Source: Chryseobacterium viscerum (GTDB lineage: Bacteria > Bacteroidota > Bacteroidia > Flavobacteriales > Weeksellaceae). Taken from it: a stretch of DNA of 64,000 nucleotides. Of this stretch, positions 1 to 9,438 are shown in pieces. The position numbers and the translations under genes were made by a program. Below the pieces are notes generated by a model. It did not search any database, was not told the origin of the DNA, and saw only the letters and a list, made by a program, of their open reading frames with translations. How positions within the stretch are numbered: position 1 is the stretch's first letter; each line of letters opens with the position of its first letter. Location of the stretch: the NCBI RefSeq assembly GCF_025949665.1, contig NZ_JAPDFT010000001.1, forward strand, positions 1,922,001 through 1,986,000, read 5' to 3'.

Positions 1-1103
1 GAACTCCGAATGACGGTTCACAGGCAGTAACTATCCCTAATTCTACTACCACTACAGGAAGAATTATGGTAAAAGGATCCAATCACATTTTCTTTGATGT
101 AAACAATGCCAACATCTCTGTAAATGCAGGTTCCGGAACTCCTGACACCGTTGCTCCTACAGCACCAACTCTTGCTGCTTCAGGAACTACCGCTACAACA
201 ACCAACCTTTCATGGTCAGGTGCTACAGACAATGTAGGCGTTACCGGATATGATGTATATCAGGGTGCTTCATTAATAGGTTCTACGGCTTCTACTACCT
301 ATACTGTAACAGGACTTACTCCATCAACAACGTATTCCTTCTCTGTTAAAGCAAAAGATGCAGCAGGAAATGCTTCTGTATCCAGCAACACAGTAAGCGT
401 TACGACTCTTGCAGGAGGAACTGTTTCATATTGCTCTTCTTCAGCATCTAATACAGCTGATGAAAGAATCGGAAATGTAACATTTGGATCTATTAACAAT
501 ACTTCTACAGGAACAGCTGGTTATGAAAACTTCACTTCAGTTTCTACCAATGTAACAAGAGGAAGTGCTTATACCATCTCTATTACTCCGGTTTGGACAT
601 CTACAAAATACAGCGAAGCATATGCTGTTTATATTGATTACAACGGTGATGGAGACTTTACAGATAGTGGAGAACTGGCATGGACAAAAGCTGGTTCTAC
701 AACAACTCCTGTTACAGGATCTATCACAATTCCATCTACAGCAACTGTTGGATCTACAAGAATGAGAGTAATGATGAAATACAGCTCAATCCCTACTTCA
801 TCATGTGAAGCTTTCACTTATGGCCAGGTTGAGGATTACACTCTTAATATCGTTTCTTCAGGAAAAGGAGATCTTCAGAATACAAAAGATCTGATTACAG
901 ATATTAAGCTTTATCCAAACCCAGTTAGAGATATCCTTTATGTTTCCAATACAACTTCAGAAGAATATAAAATCTTCGATATGGGTGGAAAACTAATTGA
1001 CTCAGGAAAACTTCAAAGAGGCTCTGTGAATGTAAGCAATCTAATTAAAGGTGCTTATATGATTCAAATTGGAGAATCTTCCAAGAGATTTATTAAAAAC
1101 TAA
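1..1103 (+). CDS. C-terminal part of a secreted multidomain T9SS surface protein (5' end outside window)
   Basis: The frame is open from base 3 to the stop at 1101-1103 with no credible start; the ATG at 66 lies inside the protein, so the gene begins upstream. The visible 366 residues read in order: end of an unidentified domain, a fibronectin type III module (about 46-135, with the typical TNLSWSGATDNVGVTGY strand pattern), a GEVED-type beta domain (about 140-285, containing YIDYNGDGDF and a closing GQVEDYTLNI), then a type IX secretion sorting domain (about 296-366) with the diagnostic LYPNPV and a final SKRFIKN. Such tails send proteins through the outer membrane and are then removed. Architectures like this often follow a metalloprotease domain, but that part is not in the window. 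Sure of the modules, not of the activity. Confidence 0.9.
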   Translation, partial: TPNDGSQAVTIPNSTTTTGRIMVKGSNHIFFDVNNANISVNAGSGTPDTVAPTAPTLAASGTTATTTNLSWSGATDNVGVTGYDVYQGASLIGSTASTTYTVTGLTPSTTYSFSVKAKDAAGNASVSSNTVSVTTLAGGTVSYCSSSASNTADERIGNVTFGSINNTSTGTAGYENFTSVSTNVTRGSAYTISITPVWTSTKYSEAYAVYIDYNGDGDFTDSGELAWTKAGSTTTPVTGSITIPSTATVGSTRMRVMMKYSSIPTSSCEAFTYGQVEDYTLNIVSSGKGDLQNTKDLITDIKLYPNPVRDILYVSNTTSEEYKIFDMGGKLIDSGKLQRGSVNVSNLIKGAYMIQIGESSKRFIKN

Positions 1104-1127
1104 TCTCTTTAAAATTAAACGATGTGA

Positions 1128-1160
1128 AAAAGCTGCCCTTTACGGGGCAGTTTTATTTTT
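1128..1160 (+). terminator. Rho-independent terminator
   Basis: CTGCCC at 1133-1138 pairs with GGGCAG at 1145-1150, extended by A-T pairs, and is followed by a long T-rich run. It lies 30 bases after the surface-protein stop. Confidence 0.85.
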
Positions 1161-1576
1161 TTTAAAATGTAAAATATCACATCAAATACATTTATTATTG
1201 TAATTAATTTCATAAAAATATTTTATTTAAAATAAAATAACTGGTATTTGAGTTTTTTGATTTAAATTTATCGCACAATAATATTCTTTTATTGTACCGT
1301 TTACCCAGTTTGTATTTAAGGGAGCTCCGGAGCCGTTTTTGAACGTCTGATGCAGTTGCTTCTTTCGACCCTATTTTGGCAGAATTGATCTTTTAACAAT
1401 TTGACGCCAGAAAACTTTTATTAAATTAAATTCTGATCATTATTTTTTATTGGCCGGAAAAACATTAATACTATTCATATCAGTATATCCATTTAAGATT
1501 TTTGTAAAGAATGATGTTTCAAAAAGGTAGCCCCTTCTAATACCTCTTATTTTTAAAATAATTTAAAAAATTTTAT
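1161..1576. other. AT-rich intergenic stretch with one GC-richer island
   Basis: No gene is seen. Most is very AT-rich, but 1318-1420 is distinctly richer in G and C and holds a short palindromic GGAGCTCC/GGAGCCG segment. It could be structured leader RNA of the next gene, but I recognise no known riboswitch. Confidence 0.4.
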
Positions 1577-2290
1577 ATGAAACATTTATTTAAGTACATC
1601 TTTTTTTTAACTATTGCTTCGTTCTCGGTTTCCTGTAGCTCAGACAATGATGATGTAATAGACATCAATCCCGATGTCACCACGGTATTCTACAAAAACG
1701 CTGATGAACTGGCAGTAACTTATGATACGAACAACAGCGTAAGTCAATCCATCAGAAATCAGGCATACGATCTTTACAAACGAGGAAAATGGAGCGAGTT
1801 GGAATCGCTTTTTAAGGCCAATAATTTAAATGGTGGATGGCCGCCTGCCAACGGAGGCTACAATATCGTTGATGATGTTGCTTTACAGGTTGGGCAGAAA
1901 TTTGACAGATACAGCGGAGCTGTAGGCAGTTACAACGGTACAGGTGTTCCTACTTTGGGAGGAAGTTTTACAAGTCCTATCATCAACGGATATACCTATA
2001 CATTTACCCAAAGAGCATTAAACCAACCTGAAGACAAGTACGATTTCTATTATGAGATTGATGTTCTGAATAATTCAATGCAGTTTAAAACACAAACAGC
2101 AGATATCATTCCATGGTTCAGCCAGGCGGGTAAAGGAAAGCAAACAATGTGGAAAATTCCGATTGATATCAACACAGGCTATCAGAAAACATGGAATAAA
2201 CTGGCAGAAGAAGGCTACATAAAAGTTACCATCAAGAAAAGTCCAAGCGGAAAATATCCTAACTTAGTAGGCACAGTTATTCAGCCATAA
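1577..2290 (+). CDS. Lipoprotein with TNT (NAD+ glycohydrolase toxin) domain
   Basis: A 237-residue protein. It starts with a lipoprotein signal: hydrophobic stretch 7-19 and lipobox SVSC with the lipidated Cys at 20, followed by SSDNDD, an acidic stretch resembling Bacteroidota surface-export signals. Residues 85-215 match the TNT family (tuberculosis necrotizing toxin, an NAD+ glycohydrolase): WPPANGG at 88-94, FDRYSG at 109-114 (Arg111), SFTSP at 130-134, QRAL at 145-148, PWF at 179-181, GKGKQ with Gln189 in the place of the family's catalytic Gln, and EEGY near the end. The module is seen; NADase activity is inferred. A small gene follows after 10 bases and may encode its immunity protein. 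A TNT domain on a lipid anchor instead of behind a T6SS, Rhs or WXG module is unusual. Confidence 0.8.
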   Translation: MKHLFKYIFFLTIASFSVSCSSDNDDVIDINPDVTTVFYKNADELAVTYDTNNSVSQSIRNQAYDLYKRGKWSELESLFKANNLNGGWPPANGGYNIVDDVALQVGQKFDRYSGAVGSYNGTGVPTLGGSFTSPIINGYTYTFTQRALNQPEDKYDFYYEIDVLNNSMQFKTQTADIIPWFSQAGKGKQTMWKIPIDINTGYQKTWNKLAEEGYIKVTIKKSPSGKYPNLVGTVIQP

Positions 2291-2300
2291 ACCTATTCAG

Positions 2301-2720
2301 ATGTATTCAATATCAAAAAAAATAAACATTACTAAAAAAGCTTCTGTTACAAAAAGCACATTCCTGAACGATGAGGCTCTTCCAGCAGCCATAACCACTT
2401 TTACCTGCTGTAATTGCGGTCATGAAAATACAGTTGAAATAATACCCTACGAATCAGGATTTCCAATTTTCCAGGTGTACAATGAAGACAAAGTTGTATC
2501 CAAAGATGAGTTATTAAAACACGGAATCGTCAACGGAACTTCTCAAAGAATGCTTCATTTCGGAGAACTGACCGTTAATGATCTTCCTACTTTATACTTT
2601 GGGACAGATTGTTCTTCCTGCCATTCAAAATATATCTGCGTATTCAGCTATGGTGAAAAACAACCGGGATTGATGATATTGAGCATCTCAGGCATCTGGA
2701 AATATGAAGAATTAAAATAA
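2301..2720 (+). CDS. Small cysteine-motif protein, candidate immunity partner of the TNT lipoprotein
   Basis: A 139-residue protein without signal peptide or membrane segment, so probably cytoplasmic. Two cysteine groups, CCNC at 36-39 and CSSC at 104-107, look like the halves of a zinc ribbon. I recognise no named family. It starts 10 bases after the TNT lipoprotein and ends at a strong terminator, so the two are almost certainly cotranscribed. A cytosolic partner next to a predicted NAD-degrading toxin suggests an immunity protein, but this rests on position alone. Confidence 0.65.
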   Translation: MYSISKKINITKKASVTKSTFLNDEALPAAITTFTCCNCGHENTVEIIPYESGFPIFQVYNEDKVVSKDELLKHGIVNGTSQRMLHFGELTVNDLPTLYFGTDCSSCHSKYICVFSYGEKQPGLMILSISGIWKYEELK

Positions 2721-2745
2721 TTGAATAGAATTAAAACACTTCAAA

Positions 2746-2785
2746 ACAAACCACAATTTTTAAATTGTGGTTTGTAATTTTTATA
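2746..2785 (+). terminator. Rho-independent terminator
   Basis: ACAAACCACAATTT (2746-2759) is perfectly complementary to 2762-2775, and T-rich sequence follows. It closes the TNT lipoprotein operon. Confidence 0.85.
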
Positions 2786-2964
2786 GATTCAATTTTGTTC
2801 ACAGATAGCCTTTAGATTTATAAAAGGATTTTAATTTTCAAAACATGATTAAATATATCATTCTACTTTAAACACAAACATCTGTGAAAATGATATCATA
2901 ATTCTTCTCACCTCTTTATTCATACATTTCCTTCTGTACATTTCACATTTTACAAATCCTTTTC

Positions 2965-2972
2965 TATCTTTG
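2965..2972 (+). promoter_or_regulatory. Bacteroidota -7 promoter box TATCTTTG
   Basis: A perfect TAnnTTTG box 18 bases before the ATG of the MazG-like gene. It rules out the upstream TTG at 2970 as the translation start because that codon lies inside the promoter. Confidence 0.7.
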
Positions 2973-2990
2973 TGGGAAATAAAAAAATTC

Positions 2991-3458
2991 ATGGATAAAA
3001 TTGATAGTCTGAACCAAGTAGCAGAATTCCATACTACTTTCAAAGCCCCTATTTTAGATACCCCACAAATTCCTTCTCCGGAAAGATGTAATCTGAGAGT
3101 AGAACTTTTACAGGAAGAATTGAACGAACTGAAGCAGGCCATTGCAGATAATAATATTGTAGAAATTGCAGATGCATTATGTGATCTTCAGTATGTTTTG
3201 AGTGGTGCTGTGCTGGAATTCGGACTTGGCAGCAAATTTGTAGAGCTATTCAACGAAGTTCAGCGTTCCAATATGTCGAAGGCGTGTGATAATGAAGAGC
3301 AGGCAAAGGAAACAGTTGAATTCTACAAAGAGAAGGAAGTAGAATCTTTTTATGAAAAGTCAGGAGAAAAATTTAACGTTTACAGACAGGCAGATCATAA
3401 AGTATTAAAAAACAAATACTACTCTCCTGCTGATTTAAAATCAATTATCGAGAAATAA
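2991..3458 (+). CDS. MazG-superfamily nucleotide pyrophosphohydrolase-like protein
   Basis: 155 residues from the ATG at 2991. An all-alpha NTP pyrophosphohydrolase core is suggested by RVELLQEELNELKQAI followed by VEIADALCDLQYVL: acidic pairs EExxE and ExxD, which bind Mg2+ in the MazG/DR2231-like group. These enzymes split nucleoside triphosphates to monophosphate and pyrophosphate, often removing aberrant nucleotides. The substrate cannot be told. It is followed after one base by a thioredoxin-like gene and then DUF4230, with no terminator between, so a three-gene unit driven by the promoter at 2965 is likely. Confidence 0.75.
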   Translation: MDKIDSLNQVAEFHTTFKAPILDTPQIPSPERCNLRVELLQEELNELKQAIADNNIVEIADALCDLQYVLSGAVLEFGLGSKFVELFNEVQRSNMSKACDNEEQAKETVEFYKEKEVESFYEKSGEKFNVYRQADHKVLKNKYYSPADLKSIIEK

Positions 3459-3459
3459 T

Positions 3460-4023
3460 ATGAAAAAATTTATTACCAATATTGTTGCCTTTTCAAGTTT
3501 GTTTTTAGCTGCACAACAGCTTAGCGCTCAAAAAGTAGTAGTAAACCGTGAGGTTGAAACTCAGAAAGACGGCAAAATGCTTTTGGGAAACCAACTGAAA
3601 GAGCAGTTTTTAAAAGCTCCTTATGCAGATTGGTATGTAAAGGAACATGATGAATATGCCCTTGACCAAAAAGCAGTCAGTGAATTAAAAAAAGGAAAAA
3701 TCGGTACCTATGACATGATTGTTTTCATGGGAACATGGTGTGAAGACAGCCACAGAGATTTTCCAAGACTGATGAAAATATTGGAAGCCGTAAACTATCC
3801 GGAAAATAAATTAAATATTATTGCTGTAAACCGTAAGAAAGAATCTCCTACCGGGGATGAAAGTCTTTATAATCTTCAGAAAGTCCCTACCATTATCCTG
3901 AAAAGATATGGAAAAGAGATTGGAAGAATTGTAGAAATGCCTACTACAGGCTATATTGAAAGAGATCTGGTTGAAATCCTTAAAAAGAACGATTCCTCTG
4001 TTATTAAAGAAATTTTTAAATAG
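3460..4023 (+). CDS. Secreted thioredoxin-fold protein with CxxS motif
   Basis: 187 residues with a cleavable signal peptide (hydrophobic to about residue 20, AQQLSAQ cleavage region). A thioredoxin fold is indicated by YDMIVFMGTWCEDSHRDFP and the cis-proline strand KVPTIIL. The active site is CEDS, with one cysteine instead of CxxC, and no other cysteine is present in the mature protein, so a simple disulfide oxidoreductase role is doubtful; a monothiol or binding role fits better. Starts one base after the MazG-like gene and precedes the DUF4230 gene by 3 bases. Confidence 0.75.
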   Translation: MKKFITNIVAFSSLFLAAQQLSAQKVVVNREVETQKDGKMLLGNQLKEQFLKAPYADWYVKEHDEYALDQKAVSELKKGKIGTYDMIVFMGTWCEDSHRDFPRLMKILEAVNYPENKLNIIAVNRKKESPTGDESLYNLQKVPTIILKRYGKEIGRIVEMPTTGYIERDLVEILKKNDSSVIKEIFK

Positions 4024-4026
4024 ATT

Positions 4027-4632
4027 TTGAGAAATTATAGAACAACCTTATCCTTTGCAGCCGGTGCCGGCGCTATGGTGCTTCTGTTTTTTGGTCTGAA
4101 GTCTTGTCTGAATTTGGGAACTAAAACTGAACAGTCGGATTATTATATCCTGACCAATCAGATTTCCAAAATGAATAAGATGGTGGTGATGGAACAGAAC
4201 ACGTCCAGTATGCAGAAAACCAAAATGGGTTATGAAGTATTCGGGAAAGAAGTTTCCAGCAACAGCATTATTACGTATACAAAGACCAATGCACAGGTTT
4301 CTTATGATCTTAATAAAATGAAGATCGAAGTAGATTCCATCAACAAAAAACTGATTATAACAGAACTTCCTGATGCTGAGATCAGAATTACACCGAGTGT
4401 TGAGATTCAATCTTTAGATGATTCTTTCATTAACAGAATTTCGGAAAAAGATATTAAGAATGTCACAGCAAAAGCTAAAGAAACGGCAGAAAAATCAATT
4501 GATCAGAACCAGTTGAGAAATGAGGGCCGCAAACAGCTGATGGAAAACCTGAATAATGTTTTCGTTCTGGCAAAGGCTTTAAATTACACGATTGAGGATA
4601 AAACCGGGAAAATTGGTATTCTGGGACTTTAG
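4027..4632 (+). CDS. DUF4230 domain protein, membrane-anchored
   Basis: 201 residues. The start is TTG at 4027: the in-frame TAG at 4021 closes the frame and the next ATG (4075) falls within the membrane segment. An N-terminal anchor (about 8-26, ending in LKSC) is followed by the DUF4230 pattern: SKMNKMVVMEQ, an ITYTKTNAQVSYDL strand region, and TELPDAEIRITPSVE, then a helical C-terminus. The family's function is unknown; it is predicted to sit on the periplasmic side of the inner membrane. Last gene of the MazG/thioredoxin-like unit. Confidence 0.75.
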   Translation: MRNYRTTLSFAAGAGAMVLLFFGLKSCLNLGTKTEQSDYYILTNQISKMNKMVVMEQNTSSMQKTKMGYEVFGKEVSSNSIITYTKTNAQVSYDLNKMKIEVDSINKKLIITELPDAEIRITPSVEIQSLDDSFINRISEKDIKNVTAKAKETAEKSIDQNQLRNEGRKQLMENLNNVFVLAKALNYTIEDKTGKIGILGL

Positions 4633-4702
4633 AATAAAATTCCTGTTTGGCAAACCCTTTGAATGATACTATCCATATTCTTGAAATTTAAAATTTAAAG
4701 TC

Positions 4703-4888
4703 ATGGATAAAAAAGAAAAAACCAACAAGAAAGAATCTGCTAATGCTGCAGAAACCAAACAGCAAAATCAGGATTTTCAGAATATTCCTGCAGCATCGAA
4801 AAAAACCAATCCACCTGATATTGATAAAGAAGATATTCAGAAATCGTCAAAAAACAAATCAGGAAAAACGGATAATACAAAGAAATAA
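4703..4888 (+). CDS. Small, very hydrophilic protein, unknown
   Basis: 61 residues rich in Lys, Asn, Gln and Glu, without hydrophobic core and with a lysine-rich start and end. Predicted to be disordered. Small charged proteins like this are common in Flavobacteriia (another is at 48085) but I cannot assign a role. It has an ATG start and is followed by a strong shared terminator, which supports it being a real gene. Confidence 0.6.
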   Translation: MDKKEKTNKKESANAAETKQQNQDFQNIPAASKKTNPPDIDKEDIQKSSKNKSGKTDNTKK

Positions 4889-4914
4889 AAAGCTATAAGG
4901 CTTCTTTATAATTG

Positions 4915-4950
4915 AAAAGTTCCGTCTCATACGAGGCGGAACTTTTCTTT
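4915..4950. terminator. Bidirectional terminator between convergent genes
   Basis: AAAAGTTCCG (4915-4924) pairs with 4937-4946, and four more pairs extend the stem inwards to the loop ATAC. A- and T-runs on both sides let it serve the small gene on the plus strand and leuB on the minus strand. Confidence 0.85.
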
Positions 4951-4977
4951 CTAACTATCTAACTGAACTTTTTGTTT

Positions 4978-6102
4978 CTATACAATGGTCGATTTTCCAA
5001 TCCTGATATTTTCAAAATTGTAATATGACTTCTCGGAATATCTGATATGGTCGGCAATAAAGCTTCCCACTTCACTTGTTGAGTAATACTGTTTGGTATT
5101 AAGATCAATCGTAACATATTTGTTTTCAATAGCATGTTCTACAGACTGTCTTAATTTATCTGCTGCAGCCTGCAGATTAAGGTGGTCAAGCATCATGGCC
5201 ACACTTAAAATAGAAGCAACAGGATTGGCAATTCCTTTCCCTTTTGCCTGTGGATAAGACCCATGAATAGGCTCAAATAATGCATTCTTCTCTCCTACTG
5301 AAGCAGATGGTAATAATCCGATAGATCCTCCAATCACACTGGCTTCATCAGAAATAATATCACCAAACATATTTTCAGTTAAGATAACATCAAAATGTTT
5401 AGGATTAAGAATCAGCTGCATAGCCGCATTGTCTACAAACATATAATCAAGCTGTACATCAGGATATTCCGGTGCAATTTCCTGGCACGTCTTTCTCCAC
5501 AATCTTGAAGTATCCAGTACATTCGCTTTATCAATAAGAGTAAGTTTTTTCTTTCTTTTCTGAGCTTCCTGAAATGCCATATGCGCAATTGGAATAATAT
5601 CTTCACGACTGTATTTGCAGACATCATAAGCATACGCACCATCGGGATCTGTGAATTTTTCACCGAAATAGATTCCGCTTACCAGTTCTCTGAAAATCTG
5701 GATATCAGCTCCTTCAATAATTTCTCTTTTGAGCGGACTTTTATCAATTAAAGAAGCATAAGTTTTCAAAGGACGAATATTTGCAAACAACCCAAGTTCT
5801 TTGCGAAGTTTCAGCAGCCCTTGTTCCGGTCTTACTTTTGCTTCAGGATTATTATCAAAAACCGGATCACCAATAGCTCCGAAAAGTACGGCATCAGATT
5901 CTTTACAGATTTTCAAAGTCTCTTCAGGCAAAGGATTCCCTGTTTTGAAAATAGCTTCTGCCCCAATCAATCCATAGTCAAAATGGAATTTACATTGAAA
6001 AGCTTCGGCAATAACATCTAATATTTTAATACTTTCAGCTATGATTTCCGGGCCAATCCCATCTCCGGGAAGAACTGCGATTTTAAAATAATTGTTGCTC
6101 AT
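4978..6102 (-). CDS. leuB: 3-isopropylmalate dehydrogenase
   Basis: 374 residues, the usual length for LeuB. Oxidative decarboxylation of 3-isopropylmalate with NAD+ in leucine synthesis, cytoplasmic. The family signature is present: LPGDGIGPE near the N-terminus, the substrate-binding arginines in [13 protein letters not shown], and the metal-site block [25 protein letters not shown], plus the NAD-loop sequence [18 protein letters not shown]. Last gene of the leuA-C-D-B operon; its start overlaps the end of leuD by 20 bases, indicating translational coupling. Confidence 0.97.
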   Translation of the reverse strand: MSNNYFKIAVLPGDGIGPEIIAESIKILDVIAEAFQCKFHFDYGLIGAEAIFKTGNPLPEETLKICKESDAVLFGAIGDPVFDNNPEAKVRPEQGLLKLRKELGLFANIRPLKTYASLIDKSPLKREIIEGADIQIFRELVSGIYFGEKFTDPDGAYAYDVCKYSREDIIPIAHMAFQEAQKRKKKLTLIDKANVLDTSRLWRKTCQEIAPEYPDVQLDYMFVDNAAMQLILNPKHFDVILTENMFGDIISDEASVIGGSIGLLPSASVGEKNALFEPIHGSYPQAKGKGIANPVASILSVAMMLDHLNLQAAADKLRQSVEHAIENKYVTIDLNTKQYYSTSEVGSFIADHIRYSEKSYYNFENIRIGKSTIV

Positions 6103-6691
6103 TTGCTTTTTGTGTCTTTAGTTCAAAATTTGTGATTGTCTGTTTTCTGCTGATTAAAAAATCAATATCGTCATAGCCATTTAGCAGACATATTTTTTTA
6201 TAAGAATCAATCTCAAAAGTCTCCGTGGTATCTTTAAAGCTTACAGATTGTAATTCCACATCAATAGCGATTTCATTATCAGGATTTTCATTGATTCCTT
6301 CTAAAATTTCTTTTAAAAATTCTTCAGAAACTTTTACAGGAAGAAGTCCGTTATTCAGAGCATTTCCTTTAAAAATATCAGCAAAATAACTGGAAATAAT
6401 TACTTTAAATCCATAATCTGTTAAAGACCAGGCTGCATGTTCACGGCTGCTTCCACAACCGAAATTATTTCCTGCCACCAAAATCTGGCCACTGAATTTA
6501 GGATTGTTTAAAACAAAATCAGGATTAGGTTCTCCTGTCTGGATATTGAATCTCCAATCTCTGAACAGATTTTCTCCGAACCCTTTTCTGTCTATACTTT
6601 TCAGGAATCTTGCCGGAATAATCTGGTCTGTATCTATATTTTCTGCCGGCAATGGAACTGCACGGGATTTTAAAACAACTAATTTTTGCAT
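6083..6691 (-). CDS. leuD: 3-isopropylmalate dehydratase small subunit
   Basis: 202 residues. Small (swivel-domain) subunit of isopropylmalate isomerase, which pairs with LeuC to convert 2- to 3-isopropylmalate. Typical landmarks are [15 protein letters not shown] near the start and [17 protein letters not shown], the conserved swivel-domain loop. It sits between leuC (15-base gap) and leuB (20-base overlap). Confidence 0.97.
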   Translation of the reverse strand: MQKLVVLKSRAVPLPAENIDTDQIIPARFLKSIDRKGFGENLFRDWRFNIQTGEPNPDFVLNNPKFSGQILVAGNNFGCGSSREHAAWSLTDYGFKVIISSYFADIFKGNALNNGLLPVKVSEEFLKEILEGINENPDNEIAIDVELQSVSFKDTTETFEIDSYKKICLLNGYDDIDFLISRKQTITNFELKTQKANEQQLF

Positions 6692-6706
6692 GTACTCTTA
6701 ATCTGT

Positions 6707-8095
6707 TTAGTTTAAACTTTCAAAAGCTGAGATCTTACCTTCTATTGCTGCTTTTGCTGCGGTAAGCGGGCTGGCAAGAATCGTCCTTGAACCCTGTCCC
6801 TGTCTACCTTCAAAGTTTCTGTTGGAAGTGGAAACACAATACGCTCCTTCCGGAATTTTATCATCATTCATGGCCAGGCACGCTGAACATCCTGGCTGAC
6901 GGATCTGGAATCCTGCATCACTGAATATTTTATCCAATCCTTCCTCATAAATCTGTTTAACAACCTGTTGAGATCCGGGAACAATCAGAGCTTGTACGGC
7001 TTCCGATTTGTTCTTCCCTTTAATATACTGAGCTGCAGAACGGAAATCCTCTATTCTTGCATTGGTACAGCTTCCTATGAAAACATAATTAACATTGATA
7101 CTGTTAACGGTCTGCCCTGCTTCCAATCCCATATACTGTAACGCTTTCTCTTCCGATTCATTCTGCGGAGCCGGAATAACTTCACGGATTGAAATCCCCA
7201 TTCCAGGGTTGGTACCGTAAGTAATCATTGGGTAGATATCTGAAGCATCAAAGCTGAGTTCTTCATCAAAAACTGCTCCTTCATCTGTTTTCAGAGTTTT
7301 CCAATAGGCTACTTTTTCATTCCAATCTTCTCCTTCCGGAGCAAATTTTCTTCCCTGTACGTATTCAAAAGTGGTTTCATCCGGAGCAATCATACCGCCT
7401 CTGGCACCCATTTCAATACTCATGTTGCAGACTGTCATCCTTCCTTCCATTGACATTTCTTCAAATACATTTCCTGCATATTCACAGAAGTATCCTGTTC
7501 CTCCGTCGGTTCCTATTTTTGAAATGATATAAAGAATCACATCTTTAGGCTGAACATTTTCATTCAATTCGCCATTGACTGTAATTCTCATTGATTTTGG
7601 CTTGTTAAGCAATAAGCATTGGCTGGCAAATACCTGAGCCACCTGACTGGTTCCAATTCCAAAGGCAATAGATCCAAATGCTCCATGCGTAGATGTATGG
7701 CTGTCACCACACACAATACTCATTCCCGGCTGGGTAATTCCTAATTCCGGAGCGATGATATGAACGATTCCCTGATATTGGTGTCCTAATCCGAAAAGCT
7801 CAATATTGTTTTTCTTACAGTTTTCTGTAAGCTGTTCTACCTGATTTCTTGAAAGAGCATCTTTAATGGGCTGTTCCTGATGTAAAGTAGGTACATTGTG
7901 ATCCGCAGTGGCTACAATCTGTTCCGGTCTGAATATTTCCAGGTTTCTGGATTCCAGTTCTGCAAAAGCCTGAGGGCTGGTTACCTCATGAATAAGATGT
8001 TTGTCTATATAAATAATCTGAGGTCCGTCAGGAATGGTTTCTACCACGTGAGCGTCCCATACTTTATCAAAAAGTGTTTTTTTACTGTTGTCCAT
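6707..8095 (-). CDS. leuC: 3-isopropylmalate dehydratase large subunit
   Basis: 462 residues, normal for LeuC. An aconitase-family 4Fe-4S enzyme. Cluster ligands are visible as FIGSCTNAR and as the two cysteines of [11 protein letters not shown]; substrate-site sequences include [13 protein letters not shown] and [15 protein letters not shown]. It lies 31 bases after leuA and 15 before leuD on the minus strand. Confidence 0.97.
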   Translation of the reverse strand: MDNSKKTLFDKVWDAHVVETIPDGPQIIYIDKHLIHEVTSPQAFAELESRNLEIFRPEQIVATADHNVPTLHQEQPIKDALSRNQVEQLTENCKKNNIELFGLGHQYQGIVHIIAPELGITQPGMSIVCGDSHTSTHGAFGSIAFGIGTSQVAQVFASQCLLLNKPKSMRITVNGELNENVQPKDVILYIISKIGTDGGTGYFCEYAGNVFEEMSMEGRMTVCNMSIEMGARGGMIAPDETTFEYVQGRKFAPEGEDWNEKVAYWKTLKTDEGAVFDEELSFDASDIYPMITYGTNPGMGISIREVIPAPQNESEEKALQYMGLEAGQTVNSINVNYVFIGSCTNARIEDFRSAAQYIKGKNKSEAVQALIVPGSQQVVKQIYEEGLDKIFSDAGFQIRQPGCSACLAMNDDKIPEGAYCVSTSNRNFEGRQGQGSRTILASPLTAAKAAIEGKISAFESLN

Positions 8096-8126
8096 TTTTA
8101 CTTTTATCTTGATTTTAAAATCAAAC

Positions 8127-9290
8127 CTATCCTATTTTTCTACTGAAAGAATCCATCATCATGTTCAGATCATCGTTACCTATTTCTTTTTTAAGGTCTG
8201 CGATCTTCAAAAACTCCTGATATAAATAATCAAGCTCATTTTTGGTAACCTCGTAACCGATATGCTTGAAACGATAAGCCAATGCTGAACGGCCGCTTCT
8301 GGCTGTAAGAATAATTGAAGAAGCATTTACTCCTACTTCTGCAGGATCTATAATTTCATAAGTTTCCCTGTTTTTGATTACGCCATCCTGATGAATTCCT
8401 GAGCTGTGAGCAAAAGCATTGGCTCCTACAATAGCTTTATTGGGCTGTACAGACATTCCCATCAGATCTGAAACCATTGTACTCATTTCATTCAGCATTC
8501 TGGAATTCACATTGGTATGCAGATTCAGATCTTTGTGCTGTTTCAGGATCATGACGACTTCTTCTAAAGCCGTATTACCAGCTCTTTCTCCCAATCCATT
8601 GATGGTGCATTCAATCTGACGGGCTCCATTAATCGCTCCGGCAATAGAATTGGCAGTAGCCAGTCCAAGATCATTGTGGCAATGACATGAAAGCACTGCT
8701 TTTTCAATTCCTTTTACGTTTTCCCTCAGATACTTTATTTTCTGTCCATATTCTTCCGGCAGGCAATATCCTGTTGTATCAGGAATATTCAGAACAGTAG
8801 CCCCTGCTTTGATAACTGCCTCACAAACCTGCGCCAGGTATTCATTGTCTGTTCTCCCTGCATCTTCAGCATAAAATTCTACGTCTTCCACATAAATTTT
8901 GGCATACCTTACGGCCTCCACAGCTCTTTCAATAATATCTTCTCTTGTTGAGTTGAATTTATATTTAATGTGAGAATCGGAAGTTCCGATTCCGGTGTGT
9001 ATTCTTGGTCTCTTTGCATACTTCAGTGCTTCCGCTGCGGTATCAATATCTTTTTTATTCGCTCTTGTGAGTCCGCATACTTTAGCTTTTCTCACAAGTT
9101 TTGAAATTTCTGAAACAGATTCAAAATCTCCCGGACTGGAAATTGGGAATCCCGCTTCAATGATATCAATCCCTAGCTCATCAAGTCTTTCAGCTATAAT
9201 CAGTTTTTGTTCCGTATTCAGTTTACATCCCGGAACCTGCTCCCCATCTCTTAGTGTTGTATCAAAAATTTCAATTTTTTCGGAATCCAT
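8127..9290 (-). CDS. leuA: 2-isopropylmalate synthase, short form without the regulatory domain
   Basis: 387 residues. Condenses acetyl-CoA with 2-oxoisovalerate, the first step of leucine synthesis. The TIM-barrel catalytic domain is complete: [10 protein letters not shown] (10-19), the metal-binding HCHND motif, [13 protein letters not shown], then linker subdomains with HSSGIHQDG. The usual leucine-binding LeuA dimer domain (about 120 residues at the C-terminus) is absent, as in the short HMG-CoA-lyase-like group found in Bacteroidota. The motif [19 protein letters not shown] argues for LeuA over homocitrate or citramalate synthase. First gene of the operon; I found no leader peptide upstream. 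Confidence 0.92.
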   Translation of the reverse strand: MDSEKIEIFDTTLRDGEQVPGCKLNTEQKLIIAERLDELGIDIIEAGFPISSPGDFESVSEISKLVRKAKVCGLTRANKKDIDTAAEALKYAKRPRIHTGIGTSDSHIKYKFNSTREDIIERAVEAVRYAKIYVEDVEFYAEDAGRTDNEYLAQVCEAVIKAGATVLNIPDTTGYCLPEEYGQKIKYLRENVKGIEKAVLSCHCHNDLGLATANSIAGAINGARQIECTINGLGERAGNTALEEVVMILKQHKDLNLHTNVNSRMLNEMSTMVSDLMGMSVQPNKAIVGANAFAHSSGIHQDGVIKNRETYEIIDPAEVGVNASSIILTARSGRSALAYRFKHIGYEVTKNELDYLYQEFLKIADLKKEIGNDDLNMMMDSFSRKIG

Positions 9291-9438
9291 AAGTGAAGTT
9301 TTTTACTTAATTTTGGTTCAAAACTACGGGTTGCAATATTTTTCCATTTTCACTTTTTTTGAAAATTACAATATTCAACAGTTGAAAAAACAATCGTATT
9401 CATTTATTAATCAGTGTTTTAATTTATAAAAATTTACA

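Noticed and set aside
9291..9438. Leucine leader peptide upstream of leuA
   Set aside because: Searched on the minus strand; no short frame with several Leu codons and no terminator arms.
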